Source: an uncultured Flavobacteriales bacterium
GTDB lineage: Bacteria; Bacteroidota; Bacteroidia; Flavobacteriales; Vicingaceae
Direction of reading: 5' to 3'
Assembly: GCA_913052515.1 (NCBI GenBank)
Contig: CAJXFJ010000099.1
Coordinates: forward strand, 1-6,630
DNA: 6,630 bases
Part shown: positions 1-6,066 of the stretch, one piece after another
Numbering within the stretch: position 1 is the stretch's first letter
Layout: each line of letters opens with the position of its first letter
Position numbers and translations under genes: made by a program
The notes under the pieces: model-generated
Told to the model about the DNA's origin: nothing
The model's database searches: none
What the model saw: only the letters and a program-made list of their open reading frames with translations

Positions 1-1140
1 GTCGTTATTAATTCATTAAGAGGTGGCGCTGCAGGCGGTGGTACCAGAATGAGAAAAGGATTAGACAAACATGAGGTCACATCGTTGGCCAAAACCATGG
101 AAGTAAAATTCACCGTTTCAGGACCTGCCATTGGCGGTGCAAAATCAGGAATAAATTTTGATCCCAAAGACCCAAGAAAAGCTGGTGTACTTAAAAGATG
201 GTATCAAGCAGTAGCTCCTCTTTTGAAGAATTACTACGGTACCGGTGGGGATTTAAACGTAGATGAAATTCACGAAGTTATTCCTATTACCGAAGATTGC
301 GGAGTATGGCATCCTCAAGAAGGAGTTTTTAATGGACATTTCAAACCTACTGAAGCTGACAAAATCAAGCGAATTGGCCAGTTAAGATACGGAGTTCTTA
401 AAGTAATTGAAGATGATAGCTATACCCCTGAAGTAAGCAGAAAGTTTGTAGTAGCGGACATGATTACAGGTTTTGGTGTTGCTGAATCAGTAAAGCATTT
501 CTACAATATTTATGGAGGTTCTGTAGCGGGCAAAAAAGTCATAGTTCAAGGTTGGGGAAATGTAGGCTCAGCTGGAGCGTATTATTTAGCTCAAAGCGGT
601 GCTACTATTGTTGGAATTATTGACAGAGAAGGCGGTCTAATAAAAGAAGAAGGTTTTAGCTTTGAAGAAATTAGAGACCTATTTTTAGCTAAGAAAGGCA
701 ATCAACTTCAAGCTGATAATTTATTGTCGTTTGAAGAAGTAAATGATAAGATTTGGGACATTTCAGCAGATGTATTTATTCCTTGTGCCGCTTCAAGACT
801 AATTACCAAAGAACAAGTTGATCGAATGATTAATGCAGGTCTGGAAGTTATTTCAGCAGGGGCTAACGTTCCTTTTGCTGATCCTCAAATTTTCTTTGGA
901 CCAATAGCAGAATATACGGATACAAAAGTTTCAGTAATACCAGACTTTATTTCAAACTGCGGAATGGCAAGGGTTTTTGCCTATCTCATGTCTGAAAATA
1001 TAACGATGGAAGATCAAGGTATTTTTGAAGATACTTCAAATACAATTAAAACAGCAATCGAAGAAGTTTATGCAAAGTCAACAAGCAAGCTAAACGTAGC
1101 TAAAACTGCTTTTGCTATTGCTCTTAACAAACTCATCTAG
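1..1140 (+). CDS. Glu/Leu/Phe/Val family amino-acid dehydrogenase (5' truncated)
   Basis: NAD(P)-dependent oxidative deamination of an amino acid to a 2-oxo acid and ammonium, in the cytoplasm. The frame is open from base 1, so the ATG at 49 is internal; 379 residues are visible and I estimate some 40-50 N-terminal ones are missing. Counting from base 1, GGGTRM lies at residues 12-17. MEVK and GGAKSG carry Lys36 and Lys48, spaced like the two catalytic lysines of leucine dehydrogenase. The Rossmann loop GWGNVG is at 184-189, with Asp208 ending the second strand (IIDREGG), which suggests NAD+ preference. FIPCAA (about 259-264) and ISNCGMA (about 317-323) replace the family's usual PCALG-like and NAGGV-like segments. 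The substrate is uncertain: the GGTRM region resembles leucine/phenylalanine enzymes more than glutamate ones, but Bacteroidota homologues are often named glutamate dehydrogenase. The family call is firm. nhaD follows after 15 bp with no terminator, so cotranscription is likely. Confidence 0.93.
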   Translation, partial: VVINSLRGGAAGGGTRMRKGLDKHEVTSLAKTMEVKFTVSGPAIGGAKSGINFDPKDPRKAGVLKRWYQAVAPLLKNYYGTGGDLNVDEIHEVIPITEDCGVWHPQEGVFNGHFKPTEADKIKRIGQLRYGVLKVIEDDSYTPEVSRKFVVADMITGFGVAESVKHFYNIYGGSVAGKKVIVQGWGNVGSAGAYYLAQSGATIVGIIDREGGLIKEEGFSFEEIRDLFLAKKGNQLQADNLLSFEEVNDKIWDISADVFIPCAASRLITKEQVDRMINAGLEVISAGANVPFADPQIFFGPIAEYTDTKVSVIPDFISNCGMARVFAYLMSENITMEDQGIFEDTSNTIKTAIEEVYAKSTSKLNVAKTAFAIALNKLI

Positions 1141-1155
1141 CAAAACTTATACACT

Positions 1156-2580
1156 ATGTATACATTAATGGTGGTTATCTTCATTTTAGGATATGTGATG
1201 ATAGCCTTTGAGCACCCCTTAAGAATAGACAAAGCAGCTCCAGCCCTTCTTATTGCAGTTCTTGGTTGGACAGCCTACGTATTTGGCATGGAAGAAATCT
1301 TAGCCCAAAGCGGATCTTTTCTAAATTATGTTGATGAAACTTTTGGTCTATCAGACAATTATGACATCAAGGCGATTATTGCTGAACATGGACATCACTT
1401 CATCGTTCATGAATTATCTCACCATTTAACCCACCATTCAGAAATAATATTTTTCCTCATTGGAGCCATGACCATTGTTGAACTTGTGGATGCCCATGAA
1501 GGTTTTGCTGTAATTACTGACCGCATTAAAACAACCAATAAAGTCAAGCTACTTTGGATTATTTGTCTTTTAACTTTTTTCTTTTCAGCGGCATTAGACA
1601 ACTTAACGACTTCTATTGTAATGATTTCACTTCTCAGAAAATTAATTGCTGAGAAAAAAGATAGGTGGTTTTTTGCTGGATTGGTAATCATATCGGCAAA
1701 TGCAGGTGGAGCTTGGTCACCAATTGGAGATGTTACCACAACCATGCTTTGGATTGGCAAACAAATTTCAGCGGGCAATATCATTACTGAACTTTTTGTA
1801 CCTAGTTTAATCTGCATGATTATACCCCTTATTTTCTTGAGCTTCACCCAAAAAGGAGATGTAAAAAGACCGGAAGCAAGCAAAGAAGCTGAACATATGC
1901 GAAACAAAACAACAGCCTTTGAAAGAAACTTAATTTTCTTTTTAGGAGTTGCCTTATTGTTGTTTGTACCCGTTTTTAAAACAGTAACCCACTTACCTCC
2001 TTACATGGGAATGATGTTTGGCTTAGGTGTTCTATGGGTTGTCACTGAAGTTATTCACCGAACTAAAAATCATGAAATAAAATCTGAGCTTTCTGTAATT
2101 GGTGTACTTCGAAAGATTGATATTGTAAGTGTCTTATTCTTCTTAGGAATCCTAATTGCAATCTCTAGTTTACAATCAGCTGGGCATTTAACTAGTATGG
2201 CAAAAATTCTTGATGAACAAATAGGAAATATTTATTTAGTGAATATTGTCATCGGTTTATTATCTGCCATTGTAGACAATGTACCTCTGGTAGCTGCATC
2301 TATGGGTATGTATCCAATAGTTTCTCCAGAACTATTGGCAACATTTACTCCTGAGAATGCAGAATATTATCAGCATTTTGTTCAAGATGGCAACTTCTGG
2401 GAATTTCTTGCGTACTGCGCTGGAACAGGTGGAAGTGCATTGATTATTGGATCCGCCGCAGGTGTAGCGGTCATGGGCATGGAACGAATAGACTTTATTT
2501 GGTATCTAAAAAAAATGAGCTTACTAGCAATATTAGGTTACGCGGCAGGCGCAATCTATTACGTTTTTGTTGTGGCTTAG
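1156..2580 (+). CDS. nhaD: Na+/H+ antiporter NhaD
   Basis: Inner-membrane antiporter of the ion transporter (arsenite permease-like) superfamily that exports Na+ (or Li+) in exchange for H+, supporting salt and alkaline tolerance. The 474-residue product is strongly hydrophobic, with roughly 11-13 membrane segments. It shows the two-fold repeat typical of the family: LDNLTTS (about 147-153) followed by NAGGAWSPIGD (about 182-192) in the first half, and IVDNVPLVAA (about 372-381) followed by GTGGSALIIGSAAG (about 423-436) in the second. The segment FFLIGAMTIVELVDAHEGF (99-117) is also characteristic of NhaD. Just before it, residues 78-94 contain eight histidines. ATG 1156 gives an N-terminus that goes straight into a membrane segment; no Shine-Dalgarno is visible, as is normal in Bacteroidota. 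The gene lies between the dehydrogenase and the exbB block. NhaD is a confident family call; ion preference cannot be read from sequence. Confidence 0.95.
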   Translation: MYTLMVVIFILGYVMIAFEHPLRIDKAAPALLIAVLGWTAYVFGMEEILAQSGSFLNYVDETFGLSDNYDIKAIIAEHGHHFIVHELSHHLTHHSEIIFFLIGAMTIVELVDAHEGFAVITDRIKTTNKVKLLWIICLLTFFFSAALDNLTTSIVMISLLRKLIAEKKDRWFFAGLVIISANAGGAWSPIGDVTTTMLWIGKQISAGNIITELFVPSLICMIIPLIFLSFTQKGDVKRPEASKEAEHMRNKTTAFERNLIFFLGVALLLFVPVFKTVTHLPPYMGMMFGLGVLWVVTEVIHRTKNHEIKSELSVIGVLRKIDIVSVLFFLGILIAISSLQSAGHLTSMAKILDEQIGNIYLVNIVIGLLSAIVDNVPLVAASMGMYPIVSPELLATFTPENAEYYQHFVQDGNFWEFLAYCAGTGGSALIIGSAAGVAVMGMERIDFIWYLKKMSLLAILGYAAGAIYYVFVVA

Positions 2581-2606
2581 AAGCGATTTCAGCAACTAAC
2601 ATAATA

Positions 2607-2690
2607 GTGTTTACAATTTGGCGTTAATGACTTATGCTTAGCACTTGCTTGAGCATAATTTAGTGGAATTAACATCCAAACAGTAAACAT
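2607..2690. promoter_or_regulatory. Nested imperfect palindrome / potential long hairpin before exbB
   Basis: Four inverted-repeat pairs nest inside one another: TGTTTAC 2608-2614 with GTAAACA 2683-2689; TTTGG 2617-2621 with CCAAA 2676-2680; GTTAAT 2623-2628 with ATTAAC 2668-2673; and TTATGCTTA 2632-2640 with TGAGCATAA 2650-2658 (one G-U pair). The internal loops are 2x2, 1x2 and 3x9 and the apical loop is 9 nt, for 27 pairs in total. The structure fills most of the 108-bp nhaD-exbB gap and its last pair includes the A of the exbB ATG. The inner hairpin is followed only by TTTAG, so it is a poor intrinsic terminator. It may be an RNA control element for exbB, an mRNA-processing or stability hairpin, or a REP/MITE-like repeat. 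The pairing is seen directly; the function is inferred. I found no convincing TTG/TAnnTTTG promoter in this gap. Confidence 0.6.
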
Positions 2691-3408
2691 GATCGCAAGC
2701 TTGCTAAATCAAATAAATATTGCTGAAGGGTCTTCAACCGACTCTCTAGCTAATTCAGCAGAACCAACAGAAAAAACACTTTCAATTTTAGAGTTGATTA
2801 CATCAGGAGGTGTAGGAGGTATTATTGTAATGATAACCTTATTTATCCTTTCGGTAATTGCGGTTTATATTTTTATTGAAAGATACCTTACCATTAAAAA
2901 AGCAGCTGAAGAAGATCAAAATTTCATGAATGAGATTAAAGATTTTATTCATGATGGGAAACTAGAAGCAGCGAGATCACTTTGTAAAAGCACCCCTACT
3001 CCAATTTCAAGAATGATTGAAAAAGGAGTTAATCGAATTGGCAAACCGCTAGGTGATATCGGCGCCGCAATTGAAAATACGGGTAAACTCGAACTTTACA
3101 AGTTGGAAAAAAACTTAGCCACTTTGGCAACCATTTCGGGTGCTGCTCCAATGATTGGCTTTTTAGGTACTGTAATCGGGATGATTTTAGCCTTTCATCA
3201 AATGGCTTCCGCAGGTGGAAACATTGACGTAGAAATGCTTTCAGAAGGCATCTACACTGCAATGGTCACAACAGTTGCTGGCTTGGTGGTTGGTATTGTA
3301 GCTTACATTGGTTACAATTTATTAGTTGCCAAGGTTGAAAAAGTAGTTTTTAAAATGGAAGCTAGAACGACCGAATTCTTAGATATTCTTAACGAACCTG
3401 CGAAGTAA
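2689..3408 (+). CDS. exbB: MotA/TolQ/ExbB proton channel family protein
   Basis: Inner-membrane component of the TonB motor; with ExbD it uses ion flow to energise TonB. The 239-residue product has a variable polar N-terminus (1-30), a first membrane helix at about 44-64 (GGIIVMITLFILSVIAVYIF) followed by ERY, a cytoplasmic segment at about 68-140, and the conserved MotA/TolQ/ExbB region. In that region helix two lies at about 147-170 (ATISGAAPMIGFLGTVIGM) and helix three at about 186-213 (EGIYTAMVTTVAGLVVGI). These glycine, proline and threonine patterns are diagnostic. ATG 2689 is the first possible start, because the frame has a TAA at 2656 and no ATG, GTG or TTG in between. The stop overlaps the exbD start by one base, implying translational coupling. 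MotA and TolQ relatives share the fold, but the ExbD and TonB neighbours favour ExbB. A long palindrome ends on its start codon. Confidence 0.94.
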   Translation: MIASLLNQINIAEGSSTDSLANSAEPTEKTLSILELITSGGVGGIIVMITLFILSVIAVYIFIERYLTIKKAAEEDQNFMNEIKDFIHDGKLEAARSLCKSTPTPISRMIEKGVNRIGKPLGDIGAAIENTGKLELYKLEKNLATLATISGAAPMIGFLGTVIGMILAFHQMASAGGNIDVEMLSEGIYTAMVTTVAGLVVGIVAYIGYNLLVAKVEKVVFKMEARTTEFLDILNEPAK

Positions 3409-3800
3409 TGGCGATTAAATCAAGAAATAAAGTAAGCCCCAATTTTAATATGTCGTCTATGACTGACATAGTATTCTTGTTGCTTATTTTCTTCATGTTA
3501 ACCTCTACCTTAGTTAGTCCCAATGCACTTAAATTACTTTTACCAAGCAGTTCAAGTAAAACTTTAGCGCCTCAAACTGTTTCTGTTTCAATTACTAAAG
3601 AACTTGACTACTATGTAGATAACCAAGCCATTGAATTTGACTTTCTAGAACCCATTTTAATTGAGAAAATGGCAGGCAATCCTGACAACTCAATTATTTT
3701 GCATGTAGATAAAACCATTGCTGTAGAAGAAGCTGTAAAAGTGATGGATATTGCAAGTCGAAATAAATTCAAAATGGTTCTTGCCACAAAACCCAATTAA
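3408..3800 (+). CDS. exbD: Biopolymer transporter ExbD
   Basis: Partner of ExbB in the energy-transducing inner-membrane complex. The 130-residue product has the standard ExbD plan: a short cytoplasmic N-terminus, one membrane helix and a periplasmic domain. The hallmark is SSMTDIVFLLLIFFMLTST (16-34), in which Asp20 is the membrane-embedded acidic residue that carries protons in ExbD/TolR proteins. The periplasmic part at about 35-130 includes ILHVDKTIAVEEAVKVMDIA, typical of the family's C-terminal half. The start ATG overlaps the exbB stop (TAATG), and the next gene begins 3 bp after the exbD stop. Only one exbD is present here, whereas some Bacteroidota loci carry two in tandem. TolR is a close relative, but no tolA, tolB or pal is present in the window. 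Confidence 0.94.
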   Translation: MAIKSRNKVSPNFNMSSMTDIVFLLLIFFMLTSTLVSPNALKLLLPSSSSKTLAPQTVSVSITKELDYYVDNQAIEFDFLEPILIEKMAGNPDNSIILHVDKTIAVEEAVKVMDIASRNKFKMVLATKPN

Positions 3801-3803
3801 TAG

Positions 3804-4589
3804 GTGGAATTAGACTCAAATAATAAAAAAGGACTAATTACTAGTATTTCCATTCATGTGGTGTTACTACTACTTTTTGCATTTTTTGGAATGAGTTATA
3901 TGGTTCCTCCACCTGAAGAGGAAGGAGTTACCATCAACTTTGGAACGGTGGATGAAGGAATGATGAACCCAAGTCAGGTCCAACCAAGTCAAAAGGTTGA
4001 AGAAATTATTTCTGAAACTCCGGTTGAAGAACCAAATCCTGAGCAAACTATTGAAGACGATATTCTAACTCAAGATATTGATGAAGCGCCTTCCATCGAT
4101 CAAAAGAAAGAAAAACCTACAGAAGTTAAAGAAGTTGAGGAAAAAAAGAAGGAAGAACCCAAACCTGATAAAAACTTAAGTTCAGCTATAGATAAGTGGA
4201 AAAAGAACAAAAACACTGAATCTGGAGGGGATGGAACCACAGACCAATCTGGTGATCAAGGCAAGTTAAATGGAGACCCAAATAGTAAGAGATACGAGGG
4301 AGGCGGAGCTGGTGATGGGATTTCTTTCTCACTTGCTGGAAGAAGTCGTTTAAGTAGTCCCAAAATCCAAGACAACTCACAAGAAGAAGGAACAGTTGTA
4401 GTTGACATTATTGTAGATAAGTATGGTAAAGTTATCCGAGCTACACCAGGTGCACGTGGCTCAACCACAACCAATCAAACACTTTACCGAAAAGCAAAAG
4501 AGGCAGCATTGAAGACAAAATTTAATGCCAATCCAGATGCAGCAGAAGAACAAAAAGGGACAATGACCTTCATCTTCATCTTAAATTGA
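3804..4589 (+). CDS. tonB: TonB-type energy transducer (GTG start)
   Basis: Links the ExbB-ExbD motor to TonB-dependent outer-membrane receptors across the periplasm. Of 261 residues, 11-29 form a single N-terminal membrane anchor. It contains SISIH (14-18), matching the Ser and His spacing in the TonB anchor of E. coli. Residues 34-135 are a Pro/Glu/Lys-rich spacer, 140-175 a Gly/Asp/Asn-rich linker, and about 195-261 the TonB C-terminal domain (GTVVVDIIVDKYGKVIRA, then KAKEAALKTKF and GTMTFIFIL). The start must be GTG 3804: the codon before it in frame is TAG, and the first internal ATG (residue 30) would remove the anchor. The gene sits 3 bp after exbD, and its TGA overlaps the folC ATG. 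It lacks the tidy EPxPxP/KPxPKP runs of the E. coli protein, so a TolA-like role is a minor alternative. Confidence 0.88.
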   Translation: MELDSNNKKGLITSISIHVVLLLLFAFFGMSYMVPPPEEEGVTINFGTVDEGMMNPSQVQPSQKVEEIISETPVEEPNPEQTIEDDILTQDIDEAPSIDQKKEKPTEVKEVEEKKKEEPKPDKNLSSAIDKWKKNKNTESGGDGTTDQSGDQGKLNGDPNSKRYEGGGAGDGISFSLAGRSRLSSPKIQDNSQEEGTVVVDIIVDKYGKVIRATPGARGSTTTNQTLYRKAKEAALKTKFNANPDAAEEQKGTMTFIFILN

Positions 4590-5806
4590 TGGATTACAAA
4601 GAGTCGATTGAGTTTTTGTTCCTGCAGCTTCCTATGTATCAAAAACAAGGAAACTCTGCTTACAAAAAAGATTTGTCAAATACTCTAGCACTTTGTAAGA
4701 AACTTGACAACCCTCATTTAAAATTCAAGAGTATACACATAGCAGGCACCAATGGAAAGGGCTCTGTTGCACATATGCTGGCAAGTATATTCCAAAGCCA
4801 TGGTTATACTACTGGTTTGTATACTTCACCACATTTAAAAGACTTTCGAGAAAGAATTAAGATAAATGGCAAAATGATTTCTGAAGAGGAGGTTATTTCA
4901 TTTATTGAAAACAAGAAAGAAGATTTTAAAAACATACATCCCTCCTTTTTTGAATGGACAGTAGCACTTGCATTCGACACTTTTGCCAATAGAAAAGTTG
5001 ATGTGGCAATCATTGAAACTGGACTCGGAGGACGATTAGACTCGACAAATGTTATAAGCCCCACTCTTAGTGTAATCACCAATATAGGATTAGATCACAC
5101 AGAATTATTAGGAGATACTTTAGAGAAAATTGCATTTGAAAAAGCGGGAATTATAAAACCAAATACTCCGGTAGTTATTGGTAATTCATCCAAGCAAAAA
5201 AAATTGTTCGAATCCATTGCTCTGGAGAGAAATAGTAAAATCATTTTTGCTGAAGACTTTAAAATTAAAGACGAGATACAGTCTGACTTAATAGGCAACT
5301 ATCAAAAAGAAAATATTCACACTGTTTTAACCTCAGTTGAAGAGTTAAATCACCAAGGCTGGAATTTAAATCAAGAAATTGTTAAGACTGCTCTCCAAAA
5401 AGTAAAATTTAATACCGGCTTAAGAGGCCGTTATGAGGTACTAAAAGAACAACCCAAAACCATTGCGGATACAGCTCATAATTTCGAAGGTTTGAGCATC
5501 GTTCTAAATCAATTACAAAAAGAATCATACAATAAACTTCATATAGTCTTAGGACTTGTTAAAGAAAAGGCTATAGATCGAATACTTCCGCTCTTTCCAA
5601 AAGATGCCATTTACTATTTCTGCCAAGCAAAAATTCCAAGAGCAATGGATGTGAATGAACTTCAATCAAATGCCCACAAATTTCATTTAGAAGGGAACGT
5701 TTATCAATCAGTTGAACAAGCGATAAATAGCGCCAAAAACGCAGCCACACCCTCAGATTTGATTTACATTGGAGGTAGCACTTTTGTAGTAGCAGAAGCC
5801 CTATAA
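4589..5806 (+). CDS. folC: Bifunctional folylpolyglutamate synthase / dihydrofolate synthase
   Basis: Cytoplasmic Mur-ligase-family enzyme. It adds glutamate to dihydropteroate and/or tetrahydrofolate using ATP, keeping folates inside the cell. The 405-residue product has a full motif set: ATP loop GTNGKGS (53-59), YTSPHLKDFRERI (78-90), ETGLGGRLDSTN (143-154), NIGLDHTELLG (165-175) and EKAGIIKP (184-191), in which Lys185 sits at the usual carbamylated-lysine position. The C-terminal domain has GRYEVL (280-285), DTAHNFEG (294-301) and GGSTFVVAEAL (395-405). Length is normal for the family. I chose ATG 4589, which shares one base with the tonB stop (TGATG); the TTG at 4586, one codon upstream, is less likely. 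Separate dihydrofolate synthase activity cannot be judged from sequence. No terminator is evident directly after the stop, so transcripts may run on to the hairpin after the tRNA. Confidence 0.96.
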   Translation: MDYKESIEFLFLQLPMYQKQGNSAYKKDLSNTLALCKKLDNPHLKFKSIHIAGTNGKGSVAHMLASIFQSHGYTTGLYTSPHLKDFRERIKINGKMISEEEVISFIENKKEDFKNIHPSFFEWTVALAFDTFANRKVDVAIIETGLGGRLDSTNVISPTLSVITNIGLDHTELLGDTLEKIAFEKAGIIKPNTPVVIGNSSKQKKLFESIALERNSKIIFAEDFKIKDEIQSDLIGNYQKENIHTVLTSVEELNHQGWNLNQEIVKTALQKVKFNTGLRGRYEVLKEQPKTIADTAHNFEGLSIVLNQLQKESYNKLHIVLGLVKEKAIDRILPLFPKDAIYYFCQAKIPRAMDVNELQSNAHKFHLEGNVYQSVEQAINSAKNAATPSDLIYIGGSTFVVAEAL

Positions 5807-5823
5807 AATATTTTCAAAAAAAA

Positions 5824-5853
5824 TTGCTCATATCAACAATTAATGTATATTTG
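5824..5853 (+). promoter_or_regulatory. Bacteroidota-type promoter for tRNA-Val
   Basis: TTG at 5824-5826 (the -33 element) is followed after exactly 19 nt by TATATTTG at 5846-5853. The latter fits the Bacteroidota -7 consensus TAnnTTTG at every fixed position. Transcription would begin near 5860, about 10 nt before the mature tRNA 5' end. The match also supports the taxonomic assignment. Confidence 0.8.
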
Positions 5854-5870
5854 CCATCCCAAATTTTAAG

Positions 5871-5945
5871 GGGCGATTAGCTCAGTTGGTTCAGAGCACC
5901 TGCCTTACAAGCAGGGGGTCACTGGTTCGAATCCAGTATCGCCCA
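5871..5945 (+). tRNA. tRNA-Val (anticodon UAC)
   Basis: A complete 75-nt cloverleaf. The acceptor stem is GGGCGAT (5871-5877) with ATCGCCC (5938-5944), seven perfect pairs. The D stem is GCTC with GAGC, and the anticodon stem is CCTGC with GCAGG around the loop CTTACAA. The anticodon TAC at 5906-5908 reads valine GUA and, with wobble modification, other GUN codons. The variable loop is GGGTC, and the T stem is ACTGG with CCAGT around TTCGAAT. The discriminator base is A5945. The 3' CCA is not encoded (ACAAAA follows), so it must be added after transcription. The gene is a lone tRNA with its own promoter and terminator. Confidence 0.97.
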
Positions 5946-5946
5946 C

Positions 5947-5977
5947 AAAAAAGCCTAAGTTCTTTAGGCTTTTTTTT
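5947..5977 (+). terminator. Rho-independent terminator after tRNA-Val
   Basis: AAGCCTAA (5951-5958) pairs perfectly with TTAGGCTT (5964-5971) around a 5-nt loop. A-T pairs can extend the stem to 5947-5975, and an eight-T run covers 5970-5977. The A-run on the 5' side means it could also work on the opposite strand. It lies 2 nt after the tRNA and may also end read-through from the exbB-folC block. Confidence 0.9.
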
Positions 5978-6017
5978 ATGCCCTTTATTAACCATCATAT
6001 CATCACTATATAAAGAA

Positions 6018-6047
6018 TTGCGAACTAAGCTTTTAATCCTTATTTTG
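6018..6047 (+). promoter_or_regulatory. Candidate promoter for the pentapeptide-repeat-like gene
   Basis: TTG at 6018-6020 lies exactly 19 nt before TTATTTTG (6040-6047), which matches TAnnTTTG except at the second base. Spacing and position fit: after the upstream terminator and 19 bp before the ATG at 6067. The predicted 5' leader would be short, about 10-15 nt. The imperfect -7 box lowers confidence. Confidence 0.45.
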
Positions 6048-6066
6048 AAGCCGCCAATTCTAGCTG

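Noticed and set aside
1419..1907. Minus-strand 162-residue frame inside nhaD
   Set aside because: Shadow of a well-conserved membrane protein; the product matches nothing I recognise and has no upstream signals. The other minus-strand frames inside exbB, exbD, tonB and folC were rejected for the same reason.
2612..2620. TACAATTTG as a -7 promoter element for exbB
   Set aside because: It has three rather than two bases between TA and TTTG, and there is no TTG about 19 nt upstream. TAATTTAG at 2656-2663 also has a mismatch and no -33 partner.
2632..2663. Inner hairpin as the nhaD terminator
   Set aside because: The stem has only two G-C pairs among nine and is followed by TTTAG rather than a T-run, so efficient intrinsic termination is unlikely.
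4586..4588. TTG as folC start codon
   Set aside because: It adds only one residue; the adjacent ATG at 4589 forms the common TGATG stop-start overlap and is the simpler choice.
5822..5841. Short inverted repeat AATTG/CAATT around the tRNA promoter
   Set aside because: Five base pairs of mostly A-T around a 10-nt loop are expected by chance in such AT-rich DNA.
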